From contig JAESTG010000277.1 of assembly GCA_016763715.1 (NCBI GenBank), positions 1 through 15,421 of the forward strand: a stretch of DNA of 15,421 bases. Reading direction: 5' to 3'. The notes beneath the pieces are model-generated. The model was not told the DNA's origin, did not search any database, and saw nothing but the letters and a program-made list of their open reading frames with translations. Of the stretch, positions 1 through 7,253 are shown one piece after another. Within the stretch, counting starts at the first letter, position 1. The number at the start of each line of letters is the position of its first letter. A program made the position numbers and the translations under genes. This DNA is from Flavobacteriaceae bacterium. GTDB lineage: Bacteria > Bacteroidota > Bacteroidia > Flavobacteriales > Flavobacteriaceae.

Positions 1-1242
1 AAAGAGATTGAATTGGCTGAAGCAGAAATGCCAGGTTTGATGGCTCTGCGTGATGAATATAAAAATGAGCAGCCACTAAAAGGCGCTCGTATTGCAGGGT
101 GTTTGCACATGACCATCCAAACTGCCGTTTTAATCGAAACTTTGCAAGCATTGGGAGCTGAAGTAACTTGGAGTTCTTGTAATATCTTCTCTACTCAGGA
201 TCAAGCCGCTGCTGCTATTGCCGCTGCTGGGACACCGGTGTACGCATGGAAAGGATTGAATGAAGAAGAATTTGACTGGTGTATCGAACAAACACTTTTC
301 TTCGGAGAAGATCGCAAACCGTTGAACTTGATTTTAGATGATGGAGGCGATTTAACCAATATGGTTTTAGATAGATATCCTGAATTAGTTGATGGCATTA
401 ACGGATTGAGCGAAGAAACTACTACTGGAGTTCACCGTTTGTACGAGCGTATGAACAACGGAACTTTACCAATGCCAGCTATTAACGTAAATGATAGTGT
501 AACCAAATCTAAGTTTGACAATAAATACGGTTGTAAAGAAAGTGCGGTAGATGCAATTCGTCGTGCAACCGATGTGATGCTTGCAGGAAAGCGCGTCGTT
601 GTTTGTGGTTACGGAGATGTAGGTAAGGGGACTGCTGCCTCCTTTAAAGGTGCTGGTTCTATTGTAACTGTTACCGAAATCGATCCAATTTGTGCTTTAC
701 AAGCTGCAATGGACGGTTTTGAAGTGAAGAAATTGGAGACCATTGTTGGTAACGCAGACATTATCATTACCACTACTGGAAATAAAGATATTGTTCGTGG
801 AGAGCACTTCGAAGCCATGAAAGACAAGGCAATTGTTTGTAATATTGGTCACTTCGATAATGAAATTGACGTAGCTTGGTTAAACAATAACGGTGAAAAA
901 GTAGAAATCAAACCACAAGTAGATAAATACAATATCAACGGAAAAGATATCATTCTTTTAGCGGAAGGTCGTTTGGTAAACTTAGGCTGTGCTACTGGAC
1001 ACCCTAGCTTTGTGATGAGTAATTCATTTACCAATCAAACCTTAGCGCAATTAGAGCTTTGGAACAATCTGGAAGCCTACGAAAACAAAGTCTATATGTT
1101 GCCAAAACATTTGGATGAGAAAGTAGCAAATTTACACTTGGCTAAAATTGGTGTAGAATTAACAGAACTCAGCAAAGAGCAAGCCGATTATATTGGTGTT
1201 GAAGTACAAGGTCCTTACAAGCCAGAATACTACAGATACTAG
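1..1242 (+). CDS. ahcY: Adenosylhomocysteinase (SAH hydrolase), 5' end outside window
   Basis: S-adenosyl-L-homocysteine hydrolase: NAD+-dependent, reversible cleavage of SAH to adenosine and homocysteine in the cytoplasm, part of the activated-methyl cycle. The frame is open from base 1, so the gene is cut by the window edge; 413 codons are visible, and the family is usually about 430-440 residues in this group, so only some 25 residues are missing. Visible hallmarks are the substrate/NAD region [20 protein letters not shown], the Rossmann loop GYGDVGKG near base 607-630, the TTTGNKDI and [10 protein letters not shown] segments, [13 protein letters not shown], and the classic C-terminal KPEYYRY that reaches into the NAD site of the neighbouring subunit. 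A strong terminator follows, so it ends a transcript. Identification is secure. Confidence 0.97.
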   Translation, partial: KEIELAEAEMPGLMALRDEYKNEQPLKGARIAGCLHMTIQTAVLIETLQALGAEVTWSSCNIFSTQDQAAAAIAAAGTPVYAWKGLNEEEFDWCIEQTLFFGEDRKPLNLILDDGGDLTNMVLDRYPELVDGINGLSEETTTGVHRLYERMNNGTLPMPAINVNDSVTKSKFDNKYGCKESAVDAIRRATDVMLAGKRVVVCGYGDVGKGTAASFKGAGSIVTVTEIDPICALQAAMDGFEVKKLETIVGNADIIITTTGNKDIVRGEHFEAMKDKAIVCNIGHFDNEIDVAWLNNNGEKVEIKPQVDKYNINGKDIILLAEGRLVNLGCATGHPSFVMSNSFTNQTLAQLELWNNLEAYENKVYMLPKHLDEKVANLHLAKIGVELTELSKEQADYIGVEVQGPYKPEYYRY

Positions 1243-1311
1243 AGTTCTACGTTTGTCAATATTATATTGATAATTGATGACATAGATGTCCTATTTGAGA
1301 ATGGACATTTG

Positions 1312-1341
1312 AAAACCCCTCCCGTTTTGGTGGGGGTTTTT
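1312..1341 (+). terminator. Rho-independent terminator of ahcY
   Basis: A hairpin of AAAACCCC pairing with GGGGTTTT, continued after one mismatch by two C-G pairs around a T-rich loop, followed by a T stretch. It lies about 70 bases after the ahcY stop codon. Confidence 0.8.
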
Positions 1342-1345
1342 ATTT

Positions 1346-1450
1346 GGGCAATGGCCGCGCTATTCGTTGTATCTTTTTATTTATCTCCTTGAAAGCAGTA
1401 AAAAAGCATTCAACAAATAAAAAGGATGCCACTGCTATCACTATTGCAGG
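1346..1450 (+). ncRNA. Structured repeat-type RNA element, Flavo-1-like
   Basis: About 105 bases directly after the ahcY terminator form nested helices. GCAAT (1348-1352) pairs with ATTGC (1443-1447). CTTTTTATTT (1373-1382) pairs perfectly with AAATAAAAAG (1415-1424). TTGAA-A-GC (1389-1396) pairs with GC-A-TTCAA (1406-1413). The conserved-looking single-stranded blocks CTATTCGTTGTATC and GGATGCCACTGC are, from memory, those of a highly abundant intergenic element in flavobacterial genomes, probably the Rfam Flavo-1 motif. Function is unknown. The structure is seen directly; the family name is recalled and needs a covariance-model search. Confidence 0.6.
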
Positions 1451-1462
1451 GCTAAACTTAAT

Positions 1463-2011
1463 TTATTCCATTTCACTCTTCAAATACACTTCAATGTAAT
1501 GTGTAGTACTTAAATATTCCTTGCGCATATGCTCCATATAAGCAACCACAGTCTTCTGTTGCTCGTAATCTGGATGCAGACTATCTTGATACTCCAAATC
1601 GGTCACTGTGAGGGCTAAATACCACACCCCTTTTCTTGTCACTTCAGCACCTTGCAGTACTGGTGAATACCCTTCATTTTCAAGTGCTGCGTCCACAATA
1701 ATAGGGATAAGGTTTACCGTCTGCGTACTTCTTTCAACTTCATAAAAGGTTAAGAAATATTCTCTATCTTCAATATTCACAGCAATATTACCATCTGTAT
1801 CATCGTACTCCTTTTGATATTTTGCATTTACATAATGATAAAACTCATTGGCTTCCTTCGGGTCCTCAAAAATGTAAGTATATTGATTAGGAAGATGTCG
1901 TTTAAACTTCTTTCCACGAACTACCTTTCCTCCATCTATTTTAGGAGCAATTTGCAAAGGAATACATGAAATAAAAAAACATGAAAAAATAATGGAGTAG
2001 ATAAGTTTCAT
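1463..2011 (-). CDS. Putative lipoprotein, conserved in flavobacteria, function unknown
   Basis: A 182-residue protein. The frame is open further upstream (to 2101), but the ATG at 2011 is preferred because it begins a proper lipoprotein signal: MK, a hydrophobic stretch, then FISC with Cys16 as the lipidated residue. The mature part holds a charged, aromatic-rich globular domain (around GGKVVRGKKFKRHLP, then IFEDPKEANEFYHYVNAKYQ, and YFLTFYEVER further on) with no catalytic motif I recognise. It would sit in the outer or inner membrane facing the periplasm. The next gene upstream on the same strand (another exported protein) ends 110 bases before it, so co-transcription is possible but not shown. 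I do not recognise a named family; the sequence looks like one of the many unnamed lipoproteins of Flavobacteriaceae. Confidence 0.72.
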   Translation of the reverse strand: MKLIYSIIFSCFFISCIPLQIAPKIDGGKVVRGKKFKRHLPNQYTYIFEDPKEANEFYHYVNAKYQKEYDDTDGNIAVNIEDREYFLTFYEVERSTQTVNLIPIIVDAALENEGYSPVLQGAEVTRKGVWYLALTVTDLEYQDSLHPDYEQQKTVVAYMEHMRKEYLSTTHYIEVYLKSEME

Positions 2012-2121
2012 AGGTAACGGTTTATGACAACTCATCAAGAAACATTCCACATTAGAATAAACTTTATCACAATTATTAACTGAAGGAATCCAACTGGACA
2101 TTCAGCTTTGGGAAAATAAGA

Positions 2122-2997
2122 TTAGTCCTTTCTCAAAATAACAAAAGAAGCCGTTTCTCTAGCCTTCAAATTGGTCAAGGTCTCAATGGTGTTTGTATTA
2201 TCAAAAACATCTATTTTTACTGTATTACCACCAATACTCCCATTATTCAAGGCTATCACTTTTATCACTGTTTTTTTATCTTTAAGCACAACCTTTATCT
2301 TTTTCTTTAAATTGGTAACGGTATAATTCTCCAAAATATATTCATCATTAATATATACCGAAATTCTATCCCCGTCCACTTGGCCAGCGTCATAGATGGC
2401 TAGATTTACTACATCGCTTTTAGAAAACACTGTTAAAACTTCATCCTTTCGGATCACATTTAATTGTAAACTATCAAGCATTTTTACTAAATCTATTTTA
2501 CTCTTTTTCTCTTTGCTTACCAGAATACTTCGATTAATTTTTCTATCCAATTTTTCAGTTCTCTTCAGTATTTTCTTAAAATTTGAGAGCATTATTTCAC
2601 CATTAATACACTCTTCTCCATCATCATATAACCCCTTAAACTCCCCTTCAATTCTCTGGTTTTCATTCATTTTCCTTAACCGCCCATCAAAATGCACAAA
2701 ACAAAAATCATCTTGTACAATCTCAGATTTTGTATAGAGAATACCACTCTCATAAAAACTAAGTGAACTTGCTTCATCATCGAAATAGCCAGAAATAAAG
2801 GACTTGGTCTCATGAGCCCCTCCGATATCTGTTGTTGAATACCCAGTAATAAGCCCATCCTTCTCAATAAAATCTAATTTATAGGTAATAAGAGATGAAT
2901 CATTTAATTTTAGGGCTCCTACATACGAATAGTCGTCTTGAGCTGAGACGCTTAAAGAGAGTAAAATTATAAAAACCAATTCGAAAAATCGTGCCAT
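2122..2997 (-). CDS. Secreted protein of unknown function
   Basis: A 291-residue protein starting at the ATG at 2997. Residues 1-20 form a signal peptide ending SVSAQ, typical of this phylum, so the mature protein begins near DDYSY and is exported. The N-terminal half (about 21-150) is predicted to be beta-rich, with alternating hydrophobic strands such as SLSFYESGILYTKSEI. A Lys-rich stretch (about 150-180) follows. The last 90 residues, from about NLAIYDAGQVDGDRISVYIN through VIALNNGSIGGNTVKIDVFD to the C-terminus, form a beta-sandwich-like module that I recall as a recurrent C-terminal domain of secreted Bacteroidota proteins, but without a known function. No T9SS sorting domain is present. 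It may be transcribed with the lipoprotein gene downstream. Confidence 0.75.
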   Translation of the reverse strand: MARFFELVFIILLSLSVSAQDDYSYVGALKLNDSSLITYKLDFIEKDGLITGYSTTDIGGAHETKSFISGYFDDEASSLSFYESGILYTKSEIVQDDFCFVHFDGRLRKMNENQRIEGEFKGLYDDGEECINGEIMLSNFKKILKRTEKLDRKINRSILVSKEKKSKIDLVKMLDSLQLNVIRKDEVLTVFSKSDVVNLAIYDAGQVDGDRISVYINDEYILENYTVTNLKKKIKVVLKDKKTVIKVIALNNGSIGGNTVKIDVFDNTNTIETLTNLKARETASFVILRKD

Positions 2998-3160
2998 GTC
3001 ATTTGGTTATTGAAGCAGGCAAATTAAGGAAACAATATCAATATTTCAGTAGTTATTCAACTTTGACACAAGTAAGACTATTAAAAATTTACATTCGAAA
3101 ATTTTTAAATGCACTAAACTATTATTATATTAGATAACTAATTAATCAAAACCTTACTAT

Positions 3161-3502
3161 ATGAAATCAAAAATTATCTTAACATTGTTAGTTACATTAA
3201 TGGCAGTGAGTTCGTCTTATGCCTCTTTTCCAGTACAACGCACTGTTGTGACCACAACGACAGCAGAAAATACAGTTGAGGAAAAAGTAGTGCTCGAATC
3301 TCCTGCCGCCACAGTAGGCTCCAAAGACCAAACTACCGCATTACTACTGTGGTTATTTTTAAGTTTGGTTGCAGCACACAGGTGGTATTTAGGAAGCCCT
3401 ATTGGTTGGAATATCCTTTATATTTTAACCCTTGGAGGTCTTGGCGTTTGGTGGATCATCGATGGAATCGATATCATTACTGATAAATATCCTGGACTTT
3501 AG
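3161..3502 (+). CDS. TM2-domain membrane protein
   Basis: A 113-residue protein with a signal sequence (residues 1-22, ending SSYAS), a Thr/Val/Glu-rich spacer (23-54), and a TM2 domain (about 55-108). The domain has two transmembrane helices, TALLLWLFLSLVAA and the segment around ILYILTLGGLGVWWIIDG, with the diagnostic HRWYLGS turn between them and the Asp-containing end of helix two. TM2 proteins occur in bacteria and animals; their biochemical role is not settled. It is the only + strand gene between ahcY and HU and is flanked by divergent and convergent neighbours, so it is probably monocistronic. A hairpin terminator follows at 3523-3558. Confidence 0.85.
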   Translation: MKSKIILTLLVTLMAVSSSYASFPVQRTVVTTTTAENTVEEKVVLESPAATVGSKDQTTALLLWLFLSLVAAHRWYLGSPIGWNILYILTLGGLGVWWIIDGIDIITDKYPGL

Positions 3503-3522
3503 TAACTAATAAATTACTATTT

Positions 3523-3558
3523 AAACCCTCCATTTTCCAAGAGATTATGGAGGATTTT
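3523..3558 (+). terminator. Terminator after the TM2 gene, between convergent genes
   Basis: CCTCCAT (3527-3533) pairs with ATGGAGG (3547-3553). An AAA/TTT pair lies outside a mismatch, and T-rich sequence follows. It lies in the 83-base gap between the TM2 gene and the convergent gene that ends at 3586. The T tract is better on the + side. Confidence 0.65.
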
Positions 3559-3585
3559 ACTTTTAGGGTAGTAAAATTGCACCCC

Positions 3586-4350
3586 TTAATATCCAGTCAC
3601 CAACAAATTGCGGGCTCCTCTCATTCCACATTTCTGATACTTATGATATGCAGCAGCAGCTCTTTCTCGAATTTGCAAATCGGTTTCTCCTAAAACCCAA
3701 CCATCAATAGCCGATTTTAAAGTGTAGGCTTCAGGAGCCATAAGTCCTGTAGTCCATACCAAAGGCCGAGCTCCCGTTTTTTCTAAATAAGGCGCAAAAT
3801 AATTTTTACTGATGCAAGCCAACATAATGGCATCGCGCTCATTATCATCACAAGACTTTAGTGTAACATCCAAATCAAACTCCATAAGGCCATCATGCCC
3901 AATATAGACCACCAAGCCCGCATTTCCACCAAAGCCTAAGGTATTGTTATTGTATGCTACCATTTCCTTTAAATCTCCGCTAGCTGCTTTTAGAAAATCA
4001 ATAGTCGTTTGTTTTATAAATGCCCCATCATATGCATCTGCCAATAAATAAGTATTTGTTTCCTTATGTTTGAACAACACTCGTTCTAAAATATTAGAAT
4101 TTGGATTCTCCAGCGTTTGTATTAAAGTCCAATCTTTGCTTTTTTTAAAATGAGTCTTGACACCATACAGTGCGCCCCAATAAAGATTACTCTTAGGGTC
4201 TTGACCATTTCCAAGTGATTTAGATACGGGTACAATTCCTTGGTTTATATTGTCGCAAAGGGCCACGTAGACGTGAATGGTTTTTACTCCATTCTGCTCC
4301 TGCCCATACACAAGGGCAGAAAATAACAAAAGGAAAATAAACTTATACAT
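3586..4350 (-). CDS. Secreted protein with clan-CD-peptidase-like His/Cys arrangement, function unknown
   Basis: Chosen start is the ATG at 4350 (254 residues), because it opens directly into a signal peptide ending ALVYGQ; the frame continues 7 codons further up. The mature protein starts near EQNGVKTIHVYVALCDNINQ. Two segments stand out: a beta-strand followed by GHDG (AGLVVYIGHDGLMEF, His about 152) and a second strand followed by Cys (AIMLACISKNYF, Cys about 179), then a TTGLMAPEAYTL segment. A His after one strand and a Cys after the next, about 27 residues apart, resembles the catalytic dyad of clan CD cysteine peptidases such as legumain/GPI8 (C13). However, the canonical His-Gly is here His-Asp-Gly, so activity is only a hypothesis. 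It follows a small exported protein gene 41 bases upstream on the same strand, a likely operon. Confidence 0.7.
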   Translation of the reverse strand: MYKFIFLLLFSALVYGQEQNGVKTIHVYVALCDNINQGIVPVSKSLGNGQDPKSNLYWGALYGVKTHFKKSKDWTLIQTLENPNSNILERVLFKHKETNTYLLADAYDGAFIKQTTIDFLKAASGDLKEMVAYNNNTLGFGGNAGLVVYIGHDGLMEFDLDVTLKSCDDNERDAIMLACISKNYFAPYLEKTGARPLVWTTGLMAPEAYTLKSAIDGWVLGETDLQIRERAAAAYHKYQKCGMRGARNLLVTGY

Positions 4351-4391
4351 GTTTACATAACGGAAGTTCATTCTATTTAGTTTAACCCCAA

Positions 4392-4667
4392 CTACTTCCC
4401 TTTCCTAAAAATATAGCTCATCCAAACTGGATCATTTTCCTCGGACACAACCGATTGACGATCCACAAACTCCCAATTGGCAGCGTTCATGTAATTTAAT
4501 AACGCAGAAGTTCCTTCAATATCCTCAATGTCATCAATAGAAATCATTTTTCCCTCCAATGACTCTTGTTCCCGAACTTTGATTCGTTTAACTTTCCCAC
4601 TGTTATTAGCCTTTTGAATTACGATGATTTCCAAATAATCATATTTCTTGATTTCTTGGGACATCAT
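4392..4667 (-). CDS. Small exported protein, DUF4177-like; probable 5' frameshift, gene likely extends to 4728
   Basis: The clear body of the gene starts around the ATG pair at 4667/4664 and encodes about 90 residues: KKYDYLEIIVIQK, then a basic segment, then SALLNYMNAANWEFVDRQS and a terminal YIFRKGK. The order of a strand, a helix with an 'xGWE'-like NWEFV turn and a closing aromatic strand resembles the DUF4177 fold, but this is a pattern match only. The same frame runs up to 4697 without an ATG. A better N-terminus exists one frame away: the ATG at 4728 opens MKYLCTSVMFIALLFF. Removing one T from the 7-T run (minus strand, 4680-4686) joins it to TTTEMMSQEIKKYDY, giving a normal signal peptide ending MSQ. 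The product would be about 111 residues and exported. It probably precedes the clan-CD-like gene in an operon. Confidence 0.6.
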   Translation of the reverse strand: MMSQEIKKYDYLEIIVIQKANNSGKVKRIKVREQESLEGKMISIDDIEDIEGTSALLNYMNAANWEFVDRQSVVSEENDPVWMSYIFRKGK

Positions 4668-4819
4668 CTCGGTAGTAGTAAAAAAATAATAGTGCAATGA
4701 ACATTACACTCGTACATAAATATTTCATCCTTTCGTGTTTTATAAAGTGAACTTACAATTTAGTGATTTGATAAAATTAATCTAACCATCAAAGCTCTTT
4801 AAATATATAATCCTAAAAC

Positions 4820-4850
4820 TAAAAAACCCTCAACCAATAGGCTGAGGGTT
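4820..4850 (-). terminator. Terminator of the rplU-rpmA operon
   Basis: AACCCTCA (4825-4832) pairs with TGAGGGTT (4843-4850), and inner CC/GG pairs extend the stem. Read on the minus strand, the hairpin is followed by a run of six T, then AGTTTT. It lies 25 bases after the rpmA stop codon. Confidence 0.85.
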
Positions 4851-4875
4851 CTTTCCGTTAGGTAGATAAAAATTA

Positions 4876-5139
4876 TTAAGCTTCTGCGAATGGTACGATA
4901 GAAACGTATGATTTATTATCTTTTTTCTTTGTGAATTTCACAACACCGTCCACTTTGGCGTGTAAGGTATGGTCTTTTCCACCATATACATTATCACCTG
5001 GGTGATGTGTATTACCTCTTTGTCTTACGATGATATTTCCAGCAATAGCAGCTTGTCCACCAAATATCTTAACGCCTAAACGTTTCGATTCTGATTCTCT
5101 ACCGTTCTTAGAACTACCAACTCCTTTTTTGTGAGCCAT
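4876..5139 (-). CDS. rpmA: 50S ribosomal protein L27
   Basis: An 87-residue protein, normal length for bacterial L27. The N-terminus [20 protein letters not shown] and the signature [20 protein letters not shown] are diagnostic. L27 sits at the peptidyl-transferase centre; its N-terminal tail contacts tRNA at the P site. The tail starts directly at MAHKKG, with no cleavable Firmicutes-type N-terminal extension. It lies 40 bases after rplU in the usual rplU-rpmA order, followed by a strong terminator. Confidence 0.98.
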   Translation of the reverse strand: MAHKKGVGSSKNGRESESKRLGVKIFGGQAAIAGNIIVRQRGNTHHPGDNVYGGKDHTLHAKVDGVVKFTKKKDNKSYVSIVPFAEA

Positions 5140-5179
5140 TTTCTTTCGGTTTTATAAGGTTATATACTTAGAAGAAATA

Positions 5180-5860
5180 TTATTTCCCTCCGTCTAATTC
5201 GTCTTGCCAAGCTTTCAACTCATCCCACTTACCATCAGCAGCCATTTGGGCTTGTGCTGGCCAAGTTTCAGGAACATGATTTCCACGAACATCAGCGATA
5301 ATTTCTGAGATTGCAGCTGGTTTTGCTTTTGCCAAATCAGCAAAAGATACAATTCCTGCCGCTACTAGAGTTTCAGCAATTTTAGGTCCAATTCCTTCGA
5401 TTTTCTTCAAATCATCTGCCTTAGCAGTTTTCTTAGGAGCGGTCACTTTAGCTGGAGCTTCTTTTTTAACTGGTGCGGCTTTTGGTGCAGCAGCTTTAGT
5501 TTCTTTTTTAGGTTCTGCCTTCTTTACTGGAGCAGCTTTCTTTGCTCCTGAAGCGACAATACTTTCGATAATAATCTCAGAAAGTGATTGACGATGACCA
5601 TTCTTTACTCGGTATCCTTTTCTTCTTTTCTTCTTGAAAACAATAACCTTGTCACCTTTAAGGTGTTTCACGACTTTGGCTCCTACTTGAGCGCCGTCTA
5701 TAGCCGGGGCGCCAACGGTAACTTTGTCTCCGTCACCAATAAGAAGTACATTGTCAAAAGACACTTTTTCACCTTCTTCTGTGGCCAAACGGTTTACAAA
5801 GACTTTTTGGTCTTTTGCAACTTTAAATTGCTGCCCTGCTATCTCTACAATTGCGTACAT
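5180..5860 (-). CDS. rplU: 50S ribosomal protein L21 with C-terminal helix-hairpin-helix extension
   Basis: A 226-residue protein, about twice the usual 103 or so. Residues 1-104 are ordinary L21: MYAIVEIAGQQFKV, FKKKRRKGYRVKNGHRQ and the closing IIIESIVAS. Residues 105-148 are a Lys/Ala/Pro-rich flexible linker. Residues 149-226 contain a helix-hairpin-helix module, DDLKKIEGIGPKIAETLVAAGI, with the GIGPK hairpin, followed by FADLAKAKPAAISEII and a Trp-rich tail. The L21 core binds 23S rRNA in the large subunit. The HhH tail could add a nucleic-acid or protein contact, which is inference. Extended L21 proteins of this type are, from memory, common in flavobacteria, so this is lineage architecture, not a chance fusion. 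It is the first gene of the rplU-rpmA operon, with a promoter at 5923-5954. Confidence 0.96.
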   Translation of the reverse strand: MYAIVEIAGQQFKVAKDQKVFVNRLATEEGEKVSFDNVLLIGDGDKVTVGAPAIDGAQVGAKVVKHLKGDKVIVFKKKRRKGYRVKNGHRQSLSEIIIESIVASGAKKAAPVKKAEPKKETKAAAPKAAPVKKEAPAKVTAPKKTAKADDLKKIEGIGPKIAETLVAAGIVSFADLAKAKPAAISEIIADVRGNHVPETWPAQAQMAADGKWDELKAWQDELDGGK

Positions 5861-5922
5861 AGCGTAAACGTTTAATTAATTTTGTTAAACAAATGCTCTA
5901 ACCCCTATGGTAAAAGCGGGTG

Positions 5923-5954
5923 CAAATATAAATTTTAAAATGAAAACGACCAAG
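5923..5954 (-). promoter_or_regulatory. Bacteroidota-type promoter of rplU-rpmA
   Basis: On the minus strand a perfect -7 element TATATTTG (5930 down to 5923; consensus TAnnTTTG) lies 19 bases after a TTGG -33 element (5953-5950). It predicts a leader of roughly 55-60 bases before the rplU start. This is the best promoter match found in the window. Confidence 0.65.
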
Positions 5955-5995
5955 GCTTTTTTAACTTAAAAAGCGTAGAATCAATGTTTTTGGTT

Positions 5996-6094
5996 TCAAG
6001 ACTCTTTTAAGAGATGCTTAAAAGTGAGGGTGAGTACAAAAGAGGTTGAAAAGCCCATAATTACTAAGTATACTATCAATATTAACAGTCCCAT
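5996..6094 (-). CDS. Possible 32-residue single-pass membrane peptide
   Basis: A short ORF from ATG at 6094 encodes 32 residues: MGLLILIVYLVIMGFSTSFV followed by a short basic tail ending HLLKES. It is almost entirely one hydrophobic helix. It begins 15 bases after the stop of another small hydrophobic ORF (6110), on the same strand, downstream of the EamA transporter gene. Such a tandem of tiny membrane ORFs could be real, for example small subunits of a membrane complex, or a chance product of AT-rich DNA. No family recognised. Confidence 0.3.
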   Translation of the reverse strand: MGLLILIVYLVIMGFSTSFVLTLTFKHLLKES

Positions 6095-6109
6095 ATTATA
6101 ATCCAGATT

Positions 6110-6349
6110 CTATGATTCTAGTCCAGTTTCTGCAAATTGGGTGTCAATCTGAAAAATATAGGCTGCCATAAACACAGAAAAAATAATTATTACCAAACCT
6201 CCAACCCATAATCCTATATTGAAATCCGCCTTGATATTTGATGGCAGACATATTTGCTTTATATTTCTTAACCTCCTCCTATAAAGAGTCCATTCAAGAC
6301 ACTTAAACAGGATGTTAATTACTTCTCTTGTTAGATAAATAGACCCCAA
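6110..6349 (-). CDS. Possible small membrane protein of unknown function
   Basis: The open frame gives 79 codons, but the first 35 or so overlap or adjoin the 3' end of the EamA gene and look non-coding (Arg-rich, no pattern). The convincing part is the last 43 residues: NIKADFNIGLWVGGLVIIIF, then SVFMAAYIFQIDTQF, a clear transmembrane helix with short flanks. An ATG at 6251, one frame away, would give MSAI; removing a single A near 6238 would join it to NIKADFNIGLW and yield a tidy 46-residue single-pass protein. That is speculative. The real start is therefore uncertain. No family recognised. Confidence 0.3.
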   Translation of the reverse strand: MGSIYLTREVINILFKCLEWTLYRRRLRNIKQICLPSNIKADFNIGLWVGGLVIIIFSVFMAAYIFQIDTQFAETGLES

Positions 6350-7190
6350 AAAGGATGATTGATGCAGCTAGCACCTGTAAAACACCGAATCTTTCTCCAT
6401 CAAAAATCCCCCACATTACGGCGACAATAGGCATAGTGTAAGTTACTGAAGAAGCAAAAATAGGACTCGCAATTTGAATCAACTTATTAAAAATCACCTT
6501 GGCAACGGCCGTTCCCACTAACGAAAGAATTGCCACATAAAAGAATGCGAGTTGCATTTCCTTATCCTGAAGAATGGTTTCAAAAAAACCAGAGAGGTAC
6601 AGAATAATCAGGGCTGGAAGAAATACCACAATAAAATTTCCAGTTGTAACTGCCAAGGCACTAATATCACTCAAATACTTCTTAATGATATTAACGTTGA
6701 GGGCATATCCAATGGCAGCGACAATAATTAAGCCCGAATACCAATAATTTTGATCTGGATTAAAATCGGCCCCAGCCAAAATAAGCAATACTGTTCCTAC
6801 TAATCCTATGAGTACTCCCCAAATTTGACGTCTGCTACTCAGGATTTTAAACATAATAATTCCCAAAACAGCTGTTGCCAATGGCGTCAACGAATTTAGT
6901 ATTGAAGCAACGGAGCTGTCAATATGACTTTGCGCCATTGCAAACAAAAAGGGAGGAAAAAAAGAGCTTACCAAACCTGACACAGCGATCCAAAACCAAT
7001 GCTTTTTTTCAATTTGCCGTATGCTCTTAAATCCTACTGAAAAAAGAAATATAGAGGTAAGCACAATACGAATTGTACCCAATTGGTAATCGGTCAGGCC
7101 TACTAAGCCTTTTTTAATTAAGATGAATGAACTCCCCCAAACAAGGGATAATATAATAAGATAGACCCATTTTAGGTGCTGGTTGCTCAT
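6315..7190 (-). CDS. EamA/DMT-family transporter
   Basis: A 291-residue inner-membrane protein from ATG 7190 (the frame extends 6 codons further, but MSNQHLKWVYLIILSLVWGS is the standard start for the family). It has about ten hydrophobic helices in two EamA repeats. The first repeat contains LVWGSSFILIKKGL and SLTPLATAVLGII; the second contains YTMPIVAVMWGIFDGE, with the family's 'Pro near the end of a helix then GxxxGE' pattern. Drug/metabolite-transporter superfamily members export amino acids, nucleotides or other metabolites; the substrate cannot be inferred here. It lies 63 bases after gldD on the same strand. Confidence 0.92.
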   Translation of the reverse strand: MSNQHLKWVYLIILSLVWGSSFILIKKGLVGLTDYQLGTIRIVLTSIFLFSVGFKSIRQIEKKHWFWIAVSGLVSSFFPPFLFAMAQSHIDSSVASILNSLTPLATAVLGIIMFKILSSRRQIWGVLIGLVGTVLLILAGADFNPDQNYWYSGLIIVAAIGYALNVNIIKKYLSDISALAVTTGNFIVVFLPALIILYLSGFFETILQDKEMQLAFFYVAILSLVGTAVAKVIFNKLIQIASPIFASSVTYTMPIVAVMWGIFDGERFGVLQVLAASIILFGVYLSNKRSN

Positions 7191-7223
7191 TGCTCTTTGA
7201 AAACACAAAATTGAGGAATAATT

Positions 7224-7240
7224 CTGAATTGAGAATTCAG
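7224..7240. other. Perfect inverted repeat between gldD and the EamA gene
   Basis: CTGAATT (7224-7230), GAG, AATTCAG (7234-7240): a 7-bp perfect palindrome with a 3-base loop in the 63-base gap. On the minus strand it could be a weak terminator for gldD, but the T tract after it is poor (AATTATTCC). An operator role is equally possible. Confidence 0.35.
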
Positions 7241-7253
7241 CAAAACCAAATAT

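Noticed and set aside
2012..2101. Upstream 30-codon extension of the lipoprotein ORF ending at 1463
   Set aside because: The extension has no coding character and would bury the signal peptide that starts at the ATG at 2011.
2396..2737. 113-codon + strand ORF rich in Ser/Phe/Leu
   Set aside because: It is a mirror of the coding strand of the secreted protein at 2122-2997; its composition is that of antisense AT-rich coding DNA.
3062..3097. TTTG (3062) and TACATTCG (3090) as promoter of the TM2 gene
   Set aside because: The spacing is 24 bases instead of about 19-21, and the -7 box has a mismatch; too weak to annotate.
6270..6285. AGGAGGAGG on the minus strand as a Shine-Dalgarno sequence
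   Set aside because: It lies about 20 bases before the nearest ATG (6251), too far, and Bacteroidota generally do not use Shine-Dalgarno pairing.
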